In this document: positions 56,449 through 64,000 of the stretch, piece after piece
Numbering within the stretch: the stretch's first letter is position 1
How the letters are laid out: each line of letters opens with the position of its first letter
Assembly: GCF_002849855.1 (NCBI RefSeq)
Contig: NZ_CP018616.1
Location: forward strand, 806,001-870,000
DNA from: Vibrio azureus
GTDB taxonomy: Bacteria; Pseudomonadota; Gammaproteobacteria; Enterobacterales; Vibrionaceae
DNA length: 64,000 nucleotides
Direction: 5' to 3'
Notes under the pieces: model-generated
Told to the model about the DNA's origin: nothing
Databases searched by the model: none
The model's input: the letters and a program-made list of their open reading frames with translations, nothing else
Made by a program: the position numbers and the translations under genes

Positions 56449-57852
56449 TTATGCAATTTGAGTTTGTTGTTCTTCAACTTGTTCCGCGTTACTGTTTGTA
56501 ACCTCTGCACCGTGCATCCAACGCACAAGAGTGTTAGAGAACAGCAATAAAATCACACCAGAAATACTTGCAGTAACAGCGATGCCGCTGAATATTGCCA
56601 TAGCACCAAGCTCACCGACCATAGAGCCAACTATGCCTGCAATGTAGTTTGCAACAGCGATAAAGCCAAACCATGCACCCATCATCAGAGAGGCAACACG
56701 AAGTGGTGCTAGTTTGCTGACTAGAGATAGACCAATTGGCGACAGGCACAGCTCACCTAGGGTATGGAAGAAAAATGCACCGACTAGCCACAGCATTGAG
56801 GTTTTAACTGAAGTGTCCCCACCTTGCTCCATCACTGCACCGATCATAGACAAGAAACCTAATGCGAGGAAGAACATTGCGAGAGCAAATTTCTTAGGTG
56901 AGTTTGGTTCGTTTTTACCCATCTTAACCCATAGCACTGCTAAGACTGGAGCTAATGTTATGATGAAGAATGGGTTAAGAGACTGGAACCAAGCCGCTGG
57001 TACTTCAAAATCACCAATCATACGGTCAGTATATTGCTGAATATAGATGTTCATTAAGCCACCAGCTTGTTCAAAGCCTACCCAGAATACGATAGTAAAC
57101 AAGCTCATCACAAGAATCACTTTAATACGATCGTGTTCTTCTTTTGTGAGAGGCTCTTTTTTCGCGTTTTTCTTAATTGATAGGTCACGTTTTGCTGCAG
57201 GTTCGCGGCCGATATCCCCCAGCCATGATTGAGCTAATGTCATCTGCATCACTAGGCTGATGACCATACCGATACCTGCTGCGATGAACCCTGCTTTCCA
57301 GCCAAATTCGTTAGTCACTGAGCCTGCTACAACACCTGCAATAAGAGCACCTAAGTTGATACCCATATAGAAGATCGTAAATGCACCATCACGGCGATTG
57401 TCACCTTCTTGGTAGAGATCGCCAACCATTGTTGAGATATTGGGTTTAAATAGACCGTTACCAGCGATGATGAAAGCCAAACCTAGGTAAAAAGTGTTAA
57501 GAGAACTAAGAGAGCTAAGACCTAGACTTTCTGCTGGCATTGCTAACGTGAATTGACCCAAAGCCATTAATGCACCACCGATTAAGATAGCGCGGCGTTG
57601 GCCTAGGAAGTTATCGGCCAGATAACCACCGATAAGAGGAGTAATATAAACAAGACCAGTATATGTACCGTAGAGGTCAAGTGCATCTTTCGTTGTCCAA
57701 CCCAGACCGCCGTTCATTGTTGTATCTGTTAGGTATAGAACAAGGATGGCACGCATTGCATAGTACGAAAAACGTTCCCATAATTCAGTACCGAAAAGTA
57801 AAAAAAGGCCACGAGGATGGCCCCAAATTTGATGTTGTTTTGACATAAGCAT
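56449..57852 (-). CDS. Proton-dependent oligopeptide transporter (POT/PTR2)
   Basis: 467 aa, 12-14 membrane helices. N-terminal POT motif GTELWERFSYYAMRAILVLY, then VYITPLIGGYLADNFLGQRR and FTIFYMGINLGALIAGVVAG, with the helix 1 ExxER proton-coupling region visible. Related to DtpA/DtpB (TppB), which import di- and tripeptides with protons. The ATG at 57852 or the third codon at 57846 may be the start. In this locus in V. cholerae a tppB-like gene is also annotated. Confidence 0.93.
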   Translation of the reverse strand: MLMSKQHQIWGHPRGLFLLFGTELWERFSYYAMRAILVLYLTDTTMNGGLGWTTKDALDLYGTYTGLVYITPLIGGYLADNFLGQRRAILIGGALMALGQFTLAMPAESLGLSSLSSLNTFYLGLAFIIAGNGLFKPNISTMVGDLYQEGDNRRDGAFTIFYMGINLGALIAGVVAGSVTNEFGWKAGFIAAGIGMVISLVMQMTLAQSWLGDIGREPAAKRDLSIKKNAKKEPLTKEEHDRIKVILVMSLFTIVFWVGFEQAGGLMNIYIQQYTDRMIGDFEVPAAWFQSLNPFFIITLAPVLAVLWVKMGKNEPNSPKKFALAMFFLALGFLSMIGAVMEQGGDTSVKTSMLWLVGAFFFHTLGELCLSPIGLSLVSKLAPLRVASLMMGAWFGFIAVANYIAGIVGSMVGELGAMAIFSGIAVTASISGVILLLFSNTLVRWMHGAEVTNSNAEQVEEQQTQIA

Positions 57853-58177
57853 TACTAATGGTTGTGATTACATTTTTTAAGATGAATACATATACTCGTT
57901 AATTCTAAAATTTACAAATCATGGAAATTGTCCTGACGATTAAATTTTATTGTTAAGAATTTGTTTTTGTGGGAATTTTGGGTTTAGTTTTGGTCTTTCC
58001 AGGCATTTGGAAACTTAATTTTCATTTTTGGGTGTGGATTTATGGTTTTTTAATGCTACCCATCTTTGTGTTATCCTGTTGATATATTTGATTGTTTTCA
58101 TTGTCCCTGTGAATGGAAATGACTCATTAGTAGCTTAATGCTAGGATAATAAGGTAGTAAAACGGGCTAATGATAAA
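57853..58177. other. 325-nt divergent gap between the peptide transporter and rfaH
   Basis: AT-rich with several T runs, promoters for both flanking genes expected. No repeat copy, gene or clear motif seen. Confidence 0.4.
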
Positions 58178-58675
58178 ATGAAAAGATGGTATTTGTTATA
58201 TTGTAAACGTGGCGAACAACTAAGAGCTAAGCAGCATTTGGAAAACCAAGGTGTTGATTGCTTTTATCCTACTTTAGTCGTTGAAAAGATCTTGCGTGGA
58301 AAAAGGCAGAACATCGAAGAACCATTATTCCCAAGTTATGTGTTTGCCCAATTTGACTATGAGAAAGGGCCTTCATTTACTGCCATCCGTTCAACACGTG
58401 GTGTCGTTGATTTTGTTCGTTTTGGTGCTCACCCTAAAGAAATAAGGGCTGAGATCATTGAAGAGTTAAAACGCAGTGACTTTAGTACGGAAGAGTCTAT
58501 GGATGCGAAGAAAATGCCCCAGCCGGGTGACACAGTCAGAGTAAAAAGTGGTCAATTCACGGGCTTTGAGGCGATTTTTCAAGAACAAGATGGTGAGAAA
58601 CGTTCAATCATGCTGGTACAGTTAATAACAAAGCGTGTTCCAGTCAGCATCGATAATAGAGATCTAGAGATTTAG
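58178..58675 (+). CDS. rfaH: Transcription antiterminator RfaH
   Basis: 165 aa. NusG-like N-terminal domain MKRWYLLYCKRGEQLRAKQH, LFPSYVFAQFDYEKGPSFTA, IRSTRGVVDFVRFG, and a C-terminal KOW-like segment (PGDTVRVKSGQFTGFEAIFQ). The basic RGKRQNIEEPLFPSYVF region is typical of RfaH rather than NusG, and the genomic setting is not that of nusG. Boosts transcription of long ops-containing operons such as capsule, LPS and toxin genes. Confidence 0.93.
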   Translation: MKRWYLLYCKRGEQLRAKQHLENQGVDCFYPTLVVEKILRGKRQNIEEPLFPSYVFAQFDYEKGPSFTAIRSTRGVVDFVRFGAHPKEIRAEIIEELKRSDFSTEESMDAKKMPQPGDTVRVKSGQFTGFEAIFQEQDGEKRSIMLVQLITKRVPVSIDNRDLEI

Positions 58676-58679
58676 CTGT

Positions 58680-58712
58680 TTATACCCAGTGCCTTGAGGT
58701 TACTTGGGTATA
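58680..58712. repeat. Minimal palindromic repeat copy after rfaH
   Basis: tatacccagtgccttgaggt, tacttgggtata. Short form with perfect outer arms; may terminate rfaH. Confidence 0.75.
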
Positions 58713-58777
58713 GATATAAAACCAGGGTCGCTTGGTTAAATAAAGACTGCATCTTGAAGTCAATGAGCGACAAACGC

Positions 58778-58804
58778 AAAAGGAGACATGTTGTGTCTCC
58801 TTTT
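58778..58804. terminator. Bidirectional terminator between rfaH and asnB
   Basis: aaaaggagacatgttgtgtc followed by tcctttt: stem aaaaggagaca/tgtctcctttt with a short loop. Ends asnB on the minus strand. Confidence 0.85.
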
Positions 58805-58825
58805 GTTTATCCGCTCTAATTTATA

Positions 58826-60490
58826 TTAATAAGCGTCATTGTGAATAGTCTGTACTGCTCGGCCGGAAGGATCCACACAGTTTTGGAAAGACTCATCCCA
58901 CTCGATCGCTTTCGCAGACGAGCAAGCAACAGAAGGGCCGCCAGGGACACACTCTGCCGCTGATGGCAGTGGGAAGAGCTCTTCAAATATTTCTCGATAT
59001 ACGTAGCCTTCTTTCGTTGTCGGCGTGTTGTAAGGGAAACGGTATTGAGCGGTTTCCATTTGTTGGTCGGTCACTTTTTGTTCAGCAACCTCTTTCAGTG
59101 TATCGATCCAACTGTAGCCAACACCATCTGAGAACTGCTCTTTTTGACGCCAAGCAATAGAGTCAGGTAAATAGTGTTCAAAACATTCTCGTAGAATGTG
59201 CTTCTCCATTTTGCCATTACCACACATTTTATCTTGCGGGTTAAGACGCATAGCCACATCAATAAATTCTTTATCGAGAAACGGAACACGGCCTTCTACG
59301 CCCCAAGCGGCAAGGGATTTATTTGCTCGTGCGCAGTCAAACATATTGAGTGCAAGTAATTTTCTGACGGTTTCTTCGTGGAATTCTTTCGCATTAGGCG
59401 CTTTATGGAAATAGAGGTAGCCACCAAAGATTTCATCGGCCCCTTCACCAGAAAGGACCATTTTGATCCCCATGGCTTTAATCTTCCGTCCCATTAAGAA
59501 CATCGGTGTAGAGGCGCGTATGGTAGTGACATCATAGGTTTCGATATGATAGATCACATCTCGAATCGCATCTAAACCTTCTTGAATGGTATAAGTCATC
59601 TCATGATGAACGGTGCCAATTTTTTCAGCAACCTCACGTGCGGCTTTTAAATCTGGAGCCCCTTCAAGACCTACAGCGAAAGAGTGCAGTTGCGGCCACC
59701 AAGCTTGTGATTGCTCATCATCTTCGATGCGCATTGCGGCAAATTTCTTGGCTACGGCTGATGTGATTGAGGAGTCTAGGCCTCCAGACAGAAGAACGCC
59801 ATAGGGAACATCCGTCATCAATTGACGCTTCACCGCGGCTTCTAATGCTTCCGTCAATTCCTCTTTACTTGTCGTGTTACCTTGAACCGCTGCATACTCG
59901 TTCCAATCGCGAATATAATAGCGCTGAGGCTCCGCATCTTGACTTTGGAAATAACAGCCCGGAGGGAATTCACTGACATTTTTACAAACCGGCACTAATG
60001 CTTTCATTTCTGATGCAATAAAGTAGTTACCGTGTTCATCATGACCTTGGTAGAGAGGAATAATGCCAATGTGGTCTCGGCCAATTAAATATTCATTCTT
60101 CTCTTCGTCGTATAAAACGAAGGCGAAAATACCGTTGAGCTCTTCGAGCAAATCAGCCCCCATGTCTTGGTAAAGAGCCAAAATGACTTCACAATCTGAA
60201 TCCGTCTGGAAATCATACTTTCCTTCATAGCGCGCGCGAATTTCTTTGTGGTTATAGATTTCCCCGTTTACTGCGAGAATGAGCTTTTTATCTGGGCTGT
60301 ATAAAGGTTGAGCGCCACTATTGAGACCTACAATTGCTAAGCGTTCATGTGCCAGAATGGCATGTTTTGAGGAATAAATACCAGACCAATCCGGGCCACG
60401 GTGACGAAGTTTTTTCGACATCTCGAGTGCAATAGGGCGCAATGCTGCTGCATCACTCTTGATATCTAAAATGCCAAATACTGAACACAT
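58826..60490 (-). CDS. asnB: Asparagine synthase B (glutamine-hydrolysing)
   Basis: 554 aa. Starts MCSVFGILD with Cys2, the glutaminase nucleophile after Met removal; RHRGPDWSG, ILAHERLAIVGL and LAVNGEIYNHKEIR complete that domain. The synthetase domain has the PP-loop VLLSGGLDSSITSAV and LSGEGADEIFGGYLYFHKA. Converts aspartate, glutamine and ATP to asparagine. Full length. Confidence 0.98.
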   Translation of the reverse strand: MCSVFGILDIKSDAAALRPIALEMSKKLRHRGPDWSGIYSSKHAILAHERLAIVGLNSGAQPLYSPDKKLILAVNGEIYNHKEIRARYEGKYDFQTDSDCEVILALYQDMGADLLEELNGIFAFVLYDEEKNEYLIGRDHIGIIPLYQGHDEHGNYFIASEMKALVPVCKNVSEFPPGCYFQSQDAEPQRYYIRDWNEYAAVQGNTTSKEELTEALEAAVKRQLMTDVPYGVLLSGGLDSSITSAVAKKFAAMRIEDDEQSQAWWPQLHSFAVGLEGAPDLKAAREVAEKIGTVHHEMTYTIQEGLDAIRDVIYHIETYDVTTIRASTPMFLMGRKIKAMGIKMVLSGEGADEIFGGYLYFHKAPNAKEFHEETVRKLLALNMFDCARANKSLAAWGVEGRVPFLDKEFIDVAMRLNPQDKMCGNGKMEKHILRECFEHYLPDSIAWRQKEQFSDGVGYSWIDTLKEVAEQKVTDQQMETAQYRFPYNTPTTKEGYVYREIFEELFPLPSAAECVPGGPSVACSSAKAIEWDESFQNCVDPSGRAVQTIHNDAY

Positions 60491-60728
60491 ACAACTTCCT
60501 TATTAAACAAAGTATTTCTTATCGGTTTTGTTTCAATTTGCCACTATGAGTAAAAAAAGCAACATTTTATGATGAAAAAAATTACAAAATGCCGTAATGA
60601 TTAGATATTTTTTAATTAAATGGCTACTTTTTTGAATGAGGTAAAGGTTGTGGTGTTTTTGTGACCATTTTGGTATTTCATATCCTTGAGATCTTAAGAT
60701 ACTTGATTTAGAACATCATGAGTCCATT

Positions 60729-62318
60729 TTATTTCATGGGGTTAAATTGAGGATGAAGTTGTTTGCATACATGGCGTGCAAATCCACTCCCTGCTTCACT
60801 GTAGATATTAAAGGCGGCATCAACACCATTTGAGAGCAAGGTTTCTATTTGGTCAGGGTATTCTGCAATAGCTGCAATCTGTCCTTGATAATTACGACTT
60901 TGTAATTGCTTTAGAGCCGTTTCGTTACCTTGGTGGTGTGGCATGGCGAGTAAGACCATTTTTACATTGGCAGTATCGAGAATACGTTCCCAAAAATCAG
61001 GATCTGTTGCGTCTCCAGAGATGACATTACGTCCATCCAAGCGATGTTTTTGAGCCGCTTCTTCACGAATTTCAATTCCAAGCGATATTTTTCCATACCG
61101 TGAACGCAGTTCATCATAAGCACCGGTTCCAATTCTACCCATTCCTAAAATCAGAACTTGAGCCTGACCGGGGTTGATGAGTTGATCGCGTTGATTGAGC
61201 TTTTCTGCTGCTGTTTCTTGTAGCCATTTACCGGAGTGTTGGTATATCTGGTGACCAAGTCGATTAAGAGGGGCTGCGAGTATAAATGAAATAGAAACAG
61301 CAACCGCAATTGCACCAAGCATATCAGCAGGCATCCAACCCATTTTGTAGGCTAAACCGCCAACAATTAGGCCAAATTCGCTGTAATTAAATAAGGTAAG
61401 TGATGCGAGCAATGAAGTTCTTACGCGAAACTTGAAGTAATGAATGGTTAAGAAGTACAGCAGTCCTTTGATTGGTAATAATAGGATAAATAATAAGGCT
61501 AAGATCACACTCTCTATGCTTAGAGATGCGGAAAGGCCAATATTCAAGAAGAAGCAAACCAAGAACAGTTCTTTCATATTGAATAGCGACTTAGAGAGCT
61601 CTGAAGCTTTATGATGGCCGGCTAGGAGCATGCCAAGGATAAGCGCACCAAGGTCGGGCTTCATACCAACGAGGTCAAACATTCCTGCTCCAATAACAAG
61701 CGCAAAGAATACCCCAAATAACACCAACATTTCACCGTGGCCAACTTTGTCTAATACTTTAAAAAATAAAGGTCGCATTAGGGGGAGTAACAAAAGGCTA
61801 ACGGCGTACCATTCTGGTATTTTTCCCGTAGAAGCGGTGAGGAAGACCACTGCGAAGATATCTTGCATCACCAAAATACCAATGGCTAAAGTGCCATAAG
61901 TCGCGTTCATTTCTCCTTTTTCTTGAAGTGCCTTGACGGCAAAGACGGTACTGGAGAAGGACAGGGCAAAGGCGAGTAAGAGCAATTGAATCATGCCCAT
62001 ACTGCTCAAAGAAGACAAACCAAGTGTTTTTAAACCGAAAAGAACCAAGGCAAAGAAAGAGGTGGAAAGGATGTTATGTGCTGTTGCACCGCCCCAGATT
62101 TCCTTAGAGAGCAGTGTTTTTATATCTAATTTTAGGCCAATCGTGAAAAGTAATAGCGTTACGCCTAAATCTGCAAGTCGTGTGATCATGTCATCACTTT
62201 GATAACCGAGGCCATGTAAACAAAAACCCGCAAGCAGAAAACCAACTAAGGGTGGAAGGTGGCATTTTAGAGCAATAAAGCCAGCAATAAAGGCGGCGGT
62301 AATTAGAATAATATCCAT
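60729..62318 (-). CDS. Kef-type cation:proton antiporter with TrkA-N domain
   Basis: 529 aa. About 12 membrane helices (GFIALKCHLPPLVGFLLAGF, LGVTLLLFTIGLKLDIKTLL, LLLLAFALSFSSTVFAVKAL) with the CPA2 family core, then a cytosolic Rossmann domain (VLILGMGRIGTGAYDELRSR, GIEIREEAAQKHRLDGRNVI, GDATDPDFW) that binds NAD(H) or similar. Like YbaL/KefB/KefC, likely K+ or Na+ efflux. Stands alone between asnB and nagC. Confidence 0.93.
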   Translation of the reverse strand: MDIILITAAFIAGFIALKCHLPPLVGFLLAGFCLHGLGYQSDDMITRLADLGVTLLLFTIGLKLDIKTLLSKEIWGGATAHNILSTSFFALVLFGLKTLGLSSLSSMGMIQLLLLAFALSFSSTVFAVKALQEKGEMNATYGTLAIGILVMQDIFAVVFLTASTGKIPEWYAVSLLLLPLMRPLFFKVLDKVGHGEMLVLFGVFFALVIGAGMFDLVGMKPDLGALILGMLLAGHHKASELSKSLFNMKELFLVCFFLNIGLSASLSIESVILALLFILLLPIKGLLYFLTIHYFKFRVRTSLLASLTLFNYSEFGLIVGGLAYKMGWMPADMLGAIAVAVSISFILAAPLNRLGHQIYQHSGKWLQETAAEKLNQRDQLINPGQAQVLILGMGRIGTGAYDELRSRYGKISLGIEIREEAAQKHRLDGRNVISGDATDPDFWERILDTANVKMVLLAMPHHQGNETALKQLQSRNYQGQIAAIAEYPDQIETLLSNGVDAAFNIYSEAGSGFARHVCKQLHPQFNPMK

Positions 62319-62325
62319 ATAATGA

Positions 62326-62428
62326 GTTAAATACCTAAGTAGCGTCGAGACGATGTTTTTAAAGAGATCGACTCATTTTAATTCGACTCAGTGACATCGT
62401 TCTGAATCAAGCAGTTGGGTGGATGTTT
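62326..62428. repeat. Diverged type B repeat between the antiporter gene and nagC
   Basis: taaatacctaagtagcgtcg ... aattcgactcagtgacatcg, ttctgaatcaagcagttggg. A degraded type B element with both ends recognisable. Confidence 0.55.
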
Positions 62429-62534
62429 GTTGTAGCAACAAAGTACCGTTATACCGTAAGTAAGACTGTTTGTATGATCACAGTTTGCTAAATGCTTGTG
62501 AGGCACGTCATCGAACTTTGAGATGAGTGAGGCA

Positions 62535-62562
62535 TAAAAAAGGGCTGTGTAATCACAGCCCT
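62535..62562 (-). terminator. Terminator of nagC
   Basis: agggctgtg-taat-cacagccct with an A run on the plus-strand left side, i.e. a T run after the hairpin on the minus strand. Ends the nagA-nagC transcript. Confidence 0.88.
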
Positions 62563-62591
62563 AGGGTAACTCAAACAATAAAATGAAAAGG

Positions 62592-63806
62592 TTAATCTTC
62601 TAGTAATTTTTGTAACAAAACACCATTTAACATTGCTCGTTTAATCATGGCGAAAGCGCCCATAGTTGGTTGCTTATCGATTAAAGAGGCCACAATGGGG
62701 AGGTCACTGTGAAATGTTTTTAGAGATTGATTCTCTACATTTCTTTGAATTGCAGGAAAAATAATGTCTTCCGCAGCAGTGATATCGCCAGCAATAACGA
62801 CTTTTTGTGGGTTAAAGAGGTTAATGGTCATGGCGATGGCTTTACCAAGCTGATTGCCCACACGGACCAAACTTTGTTTAGCAAGTTCATCCCCATTAAT
62901 GGCATGAGTACACACATCATGGATGGTGATCGATTCAAGCTGTCTCAAACTTGACTCGTAACCTTGAGCTAAGAGCTTTTCAACTCGTTGAATAATCGCT
63001 GGGTTGGCCGCTACGGTTTCTAAGCAGCCAAAGTTACCACATTGACACTGTTCACCTAATGGATCGATTTGGATATGACCAATTTCTCCGACGTTACGGT
63101 TAAAGCCAAGGAACACTTGTCCATTAACAATGATGCCAGCACCAGTGCCCCGGTGAACACTGACGAGGATGGAGTCTTGACAGTCTTGGCTGGCTCCAAA
63201 ATAGTGTTCAGCTAAGGCCATACCACGAACATCATTACCAACAAAACAAGCGATATTAAACTTTTCGCTAATAATGTCACTTAATGCTAAATTATCTATG
63301 TCGGTGTTTGGCATGTATTTGATCACGCCTGTTGTCGGGTCAACTAAGCCGGGGAGGGTGATCGCGATAGCAATCAGTTGATCAATGTGATTACGGCAAC
63401 TGTCGATAAAATTTTGTAATCGTTCACTCAAGCCTACTAGAAGTTCAGCTTGGTTTGAGTAGTATAGTTCGTGCTGATCTTGCACAATAGCCGTGCCGCC
63501 AAGGTCGTATAAACAAAATTGAATATAATCACGGCCTAATCTCACTGCGATAGAGTGGAAAGGTTTTACTTCAGTTGTCAGGGAGATGGCTCTACGGCCA
63601 CCTGTTGACGCTTGTTGAGCGACCTCTTTAATGAGGCCGCGTTCAAGAAGTTGGCGGGTTATTTTGGTAACGCTTGCGGGAGCAAGTTGACTTACATCTG
63701 CCACTTGAATTCTAGAGATCGGCCCTTGTTGGTCAATCAATCTGTATACCGCAGCACCGTTAAGCTGTTTTACTAAATCTACATTACCTATTTGTCCGCC
63801 ATTCAT
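62592..63806 (-). CDS. nagC: N-acetylglucosamine repressor NagC (ROK family)
   Basis: 404 aa. N-terminal winged HTH (AAVYRLIDQQGPISRIQVAD, LAPASVTKITRQLLERGLIK), then a ROK sugar-binding fold with GNDVRGMALAEHYFGAS, HRGTGAGIIVNGQVFLGFNR, NVGEIGHIQIDP and the zinc motif CQCGNFGCLET. In enteric bacteria NagC represses nag genes and responds to GlcNAc-6-P. It starts 2 nt after the nagA stop, so it is co-transcribed with nagA. Confidence 0.95.
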   Translation of the reverse strand: MNGGQIGNVDLVKQLNGAAVYRLIDQQGPISRIQVADVSQLAPASVTKITRQLLERGLIKEVAQQASTGGRRAISLTTEVKPFHSIAVRLGRDYIQFCLYDLGGTAIVQDQHELYYSNQAELLVGLSERLQNFIDSCRNHIDQLIAIAITLPGLVDPTTGVIKYMPNTDIDNLALSDIISEKFNIACFVGNDVRGMALAEHYFGASQDCQDSILVSVHRGTGAGIIVNGQVFLGFNRNVGEIGHIQIDPLGEQCQCGNFGCLETVAANPAIIQRVEKLLAQGYESSLRQLESITIHDVCTHAINGDELAKQSLVRVGNQLGKAIAMTINLFNPQKVVIAGDITAAEDIIFPAIQRNVENQSLKTFHSDLPIVASLIDKQPTMGAFAMIKRAMLNGVLLQKLLED

Positions 63807-63808
63807 GC

Positions 63809-64000
63809 TTAATTATGCTCGTATTGTCCGTTAACAACCGTCGCTTTTACATTGAAGTCACGATCGAAAATAGTTAGGTTTGCCACCATTCCTTTTCGAA
63901 TTCGGCCTAAACGCTCTTCAACGCCCATTGCGGTCGCTGGATAAAGTGTAGCCATTCGTAGAGCTTCGTCTAAAGCGATGCCCGCGTGCTCAACAGTATT
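63809..64000 (-). CDS. nagA: N-acetylglucosamine-6-phosphate deacetylase NagA, C-terminal end (partial)
   Basis: 63 codons plus a TAA at 63809-63811 on the minus strand. The translation runs [60 protein letters not shown], ending EHN, the typical end of amidohydrolase-superfamily NagA. It would convert GlcNAc-6-P to GlcN-6-P. The rest lies outside the window. Confidence 0.93.
   Translation of the reverse strand, partial: NTVEHAGIALDEALRMATLYPATAMGVEERLGRIRKGMVANLTIFDRDFNVKATVVNGQYEHN

Overview
This window is a chromosome segment of a Vibrio-type gammaproteobacterium. The evidence is a polar flagellar operon with two flagellin genes, a toxRS pair next to htpG, the gene order zipA-ligA-porin-qmcA-ybbN-toxSR-htpG-adk-hemH-asnB-nagCA that I recognise from vibrios, and a palindromic intergenic repeat family carrying the motif acccaagtnacctcaagatgc. 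No tRNA, rRNA, CRISPR array, integrase or transposase was seen.

Region 1 (1-8.1 kb) is the end of the flagellar rod/ring/hook operon (flgG end, flgH, flgI, flgJ), then flgK and flgL behind a sigma-54-type promoter, and a FlaA-type flagellin behind a second sigma-54-like site. Region 2 (8.1-31.7 kb) is an accessory block sitting between the FlaA-type flagellin gene and flaC. It starts with small AT-rich orphan genes (8.6-11.2 kb), followed by a Gfo/Idh oxidoreductase and a large unknown secreted protein. Next come two adjacent RNA-repair modules: RtcB plus the release-factor homologue PrfH, and an ATP-dependent RNA ligase plus an HD-phosphoesterase/polynucleotide-kinase fusion. The block continues with a tightly coupled nine-gene operon of lipid or secondary metabolism and export: LuxE-like acyl-protein synthetase, IscU-like scaffold, cysteine desulfurase, fatty acyl-AMP ligase, acyl carrier protein, flavin monooxygenase, MMPL/RND exporter, LolA-like periplasmic protein and an outer-membrane protein. 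An AraC regulator and an alpha/beta hydrolase close it.

Region 3 (31.7-64 kb) is core genome: flaC behind a sigma-28-type promoter, the PTS genes ptsH-ptsI-crr, cysK, cysZ, zipA, ligA, a porin, an SPFH/NfeD pair, ybbN, a short-chain dehydrogenase, a TIGR01777 epimerase, toxRS, htpG, adk, hemH, a peptide transporter, rfaH, asnB, a Kef-type antiporter, nagC and the end of nagA. Composite palindromic repeats are dense in the gaps between 44 and 62 kb.

The two items most likely to be new biology are the nine-gene acyl/sulfur/export operon (19.4-29.6 kb), whose product I cannot name, and the double RNA-repair locus (14.8-19.0 kb). The rtcB-prfH half of that locus begins with a 13-codon leader ORF overlapping a 91-nt potentially structured element. 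The RNA-repair genes would join broken RNA ends and rescue ribosomes stalled by RNA damage. The nine-gene operon would activate fatty acids, load them on a dedicated carrier, modify them with sulfur and/or oxygen, and move the product to the outer membrane.
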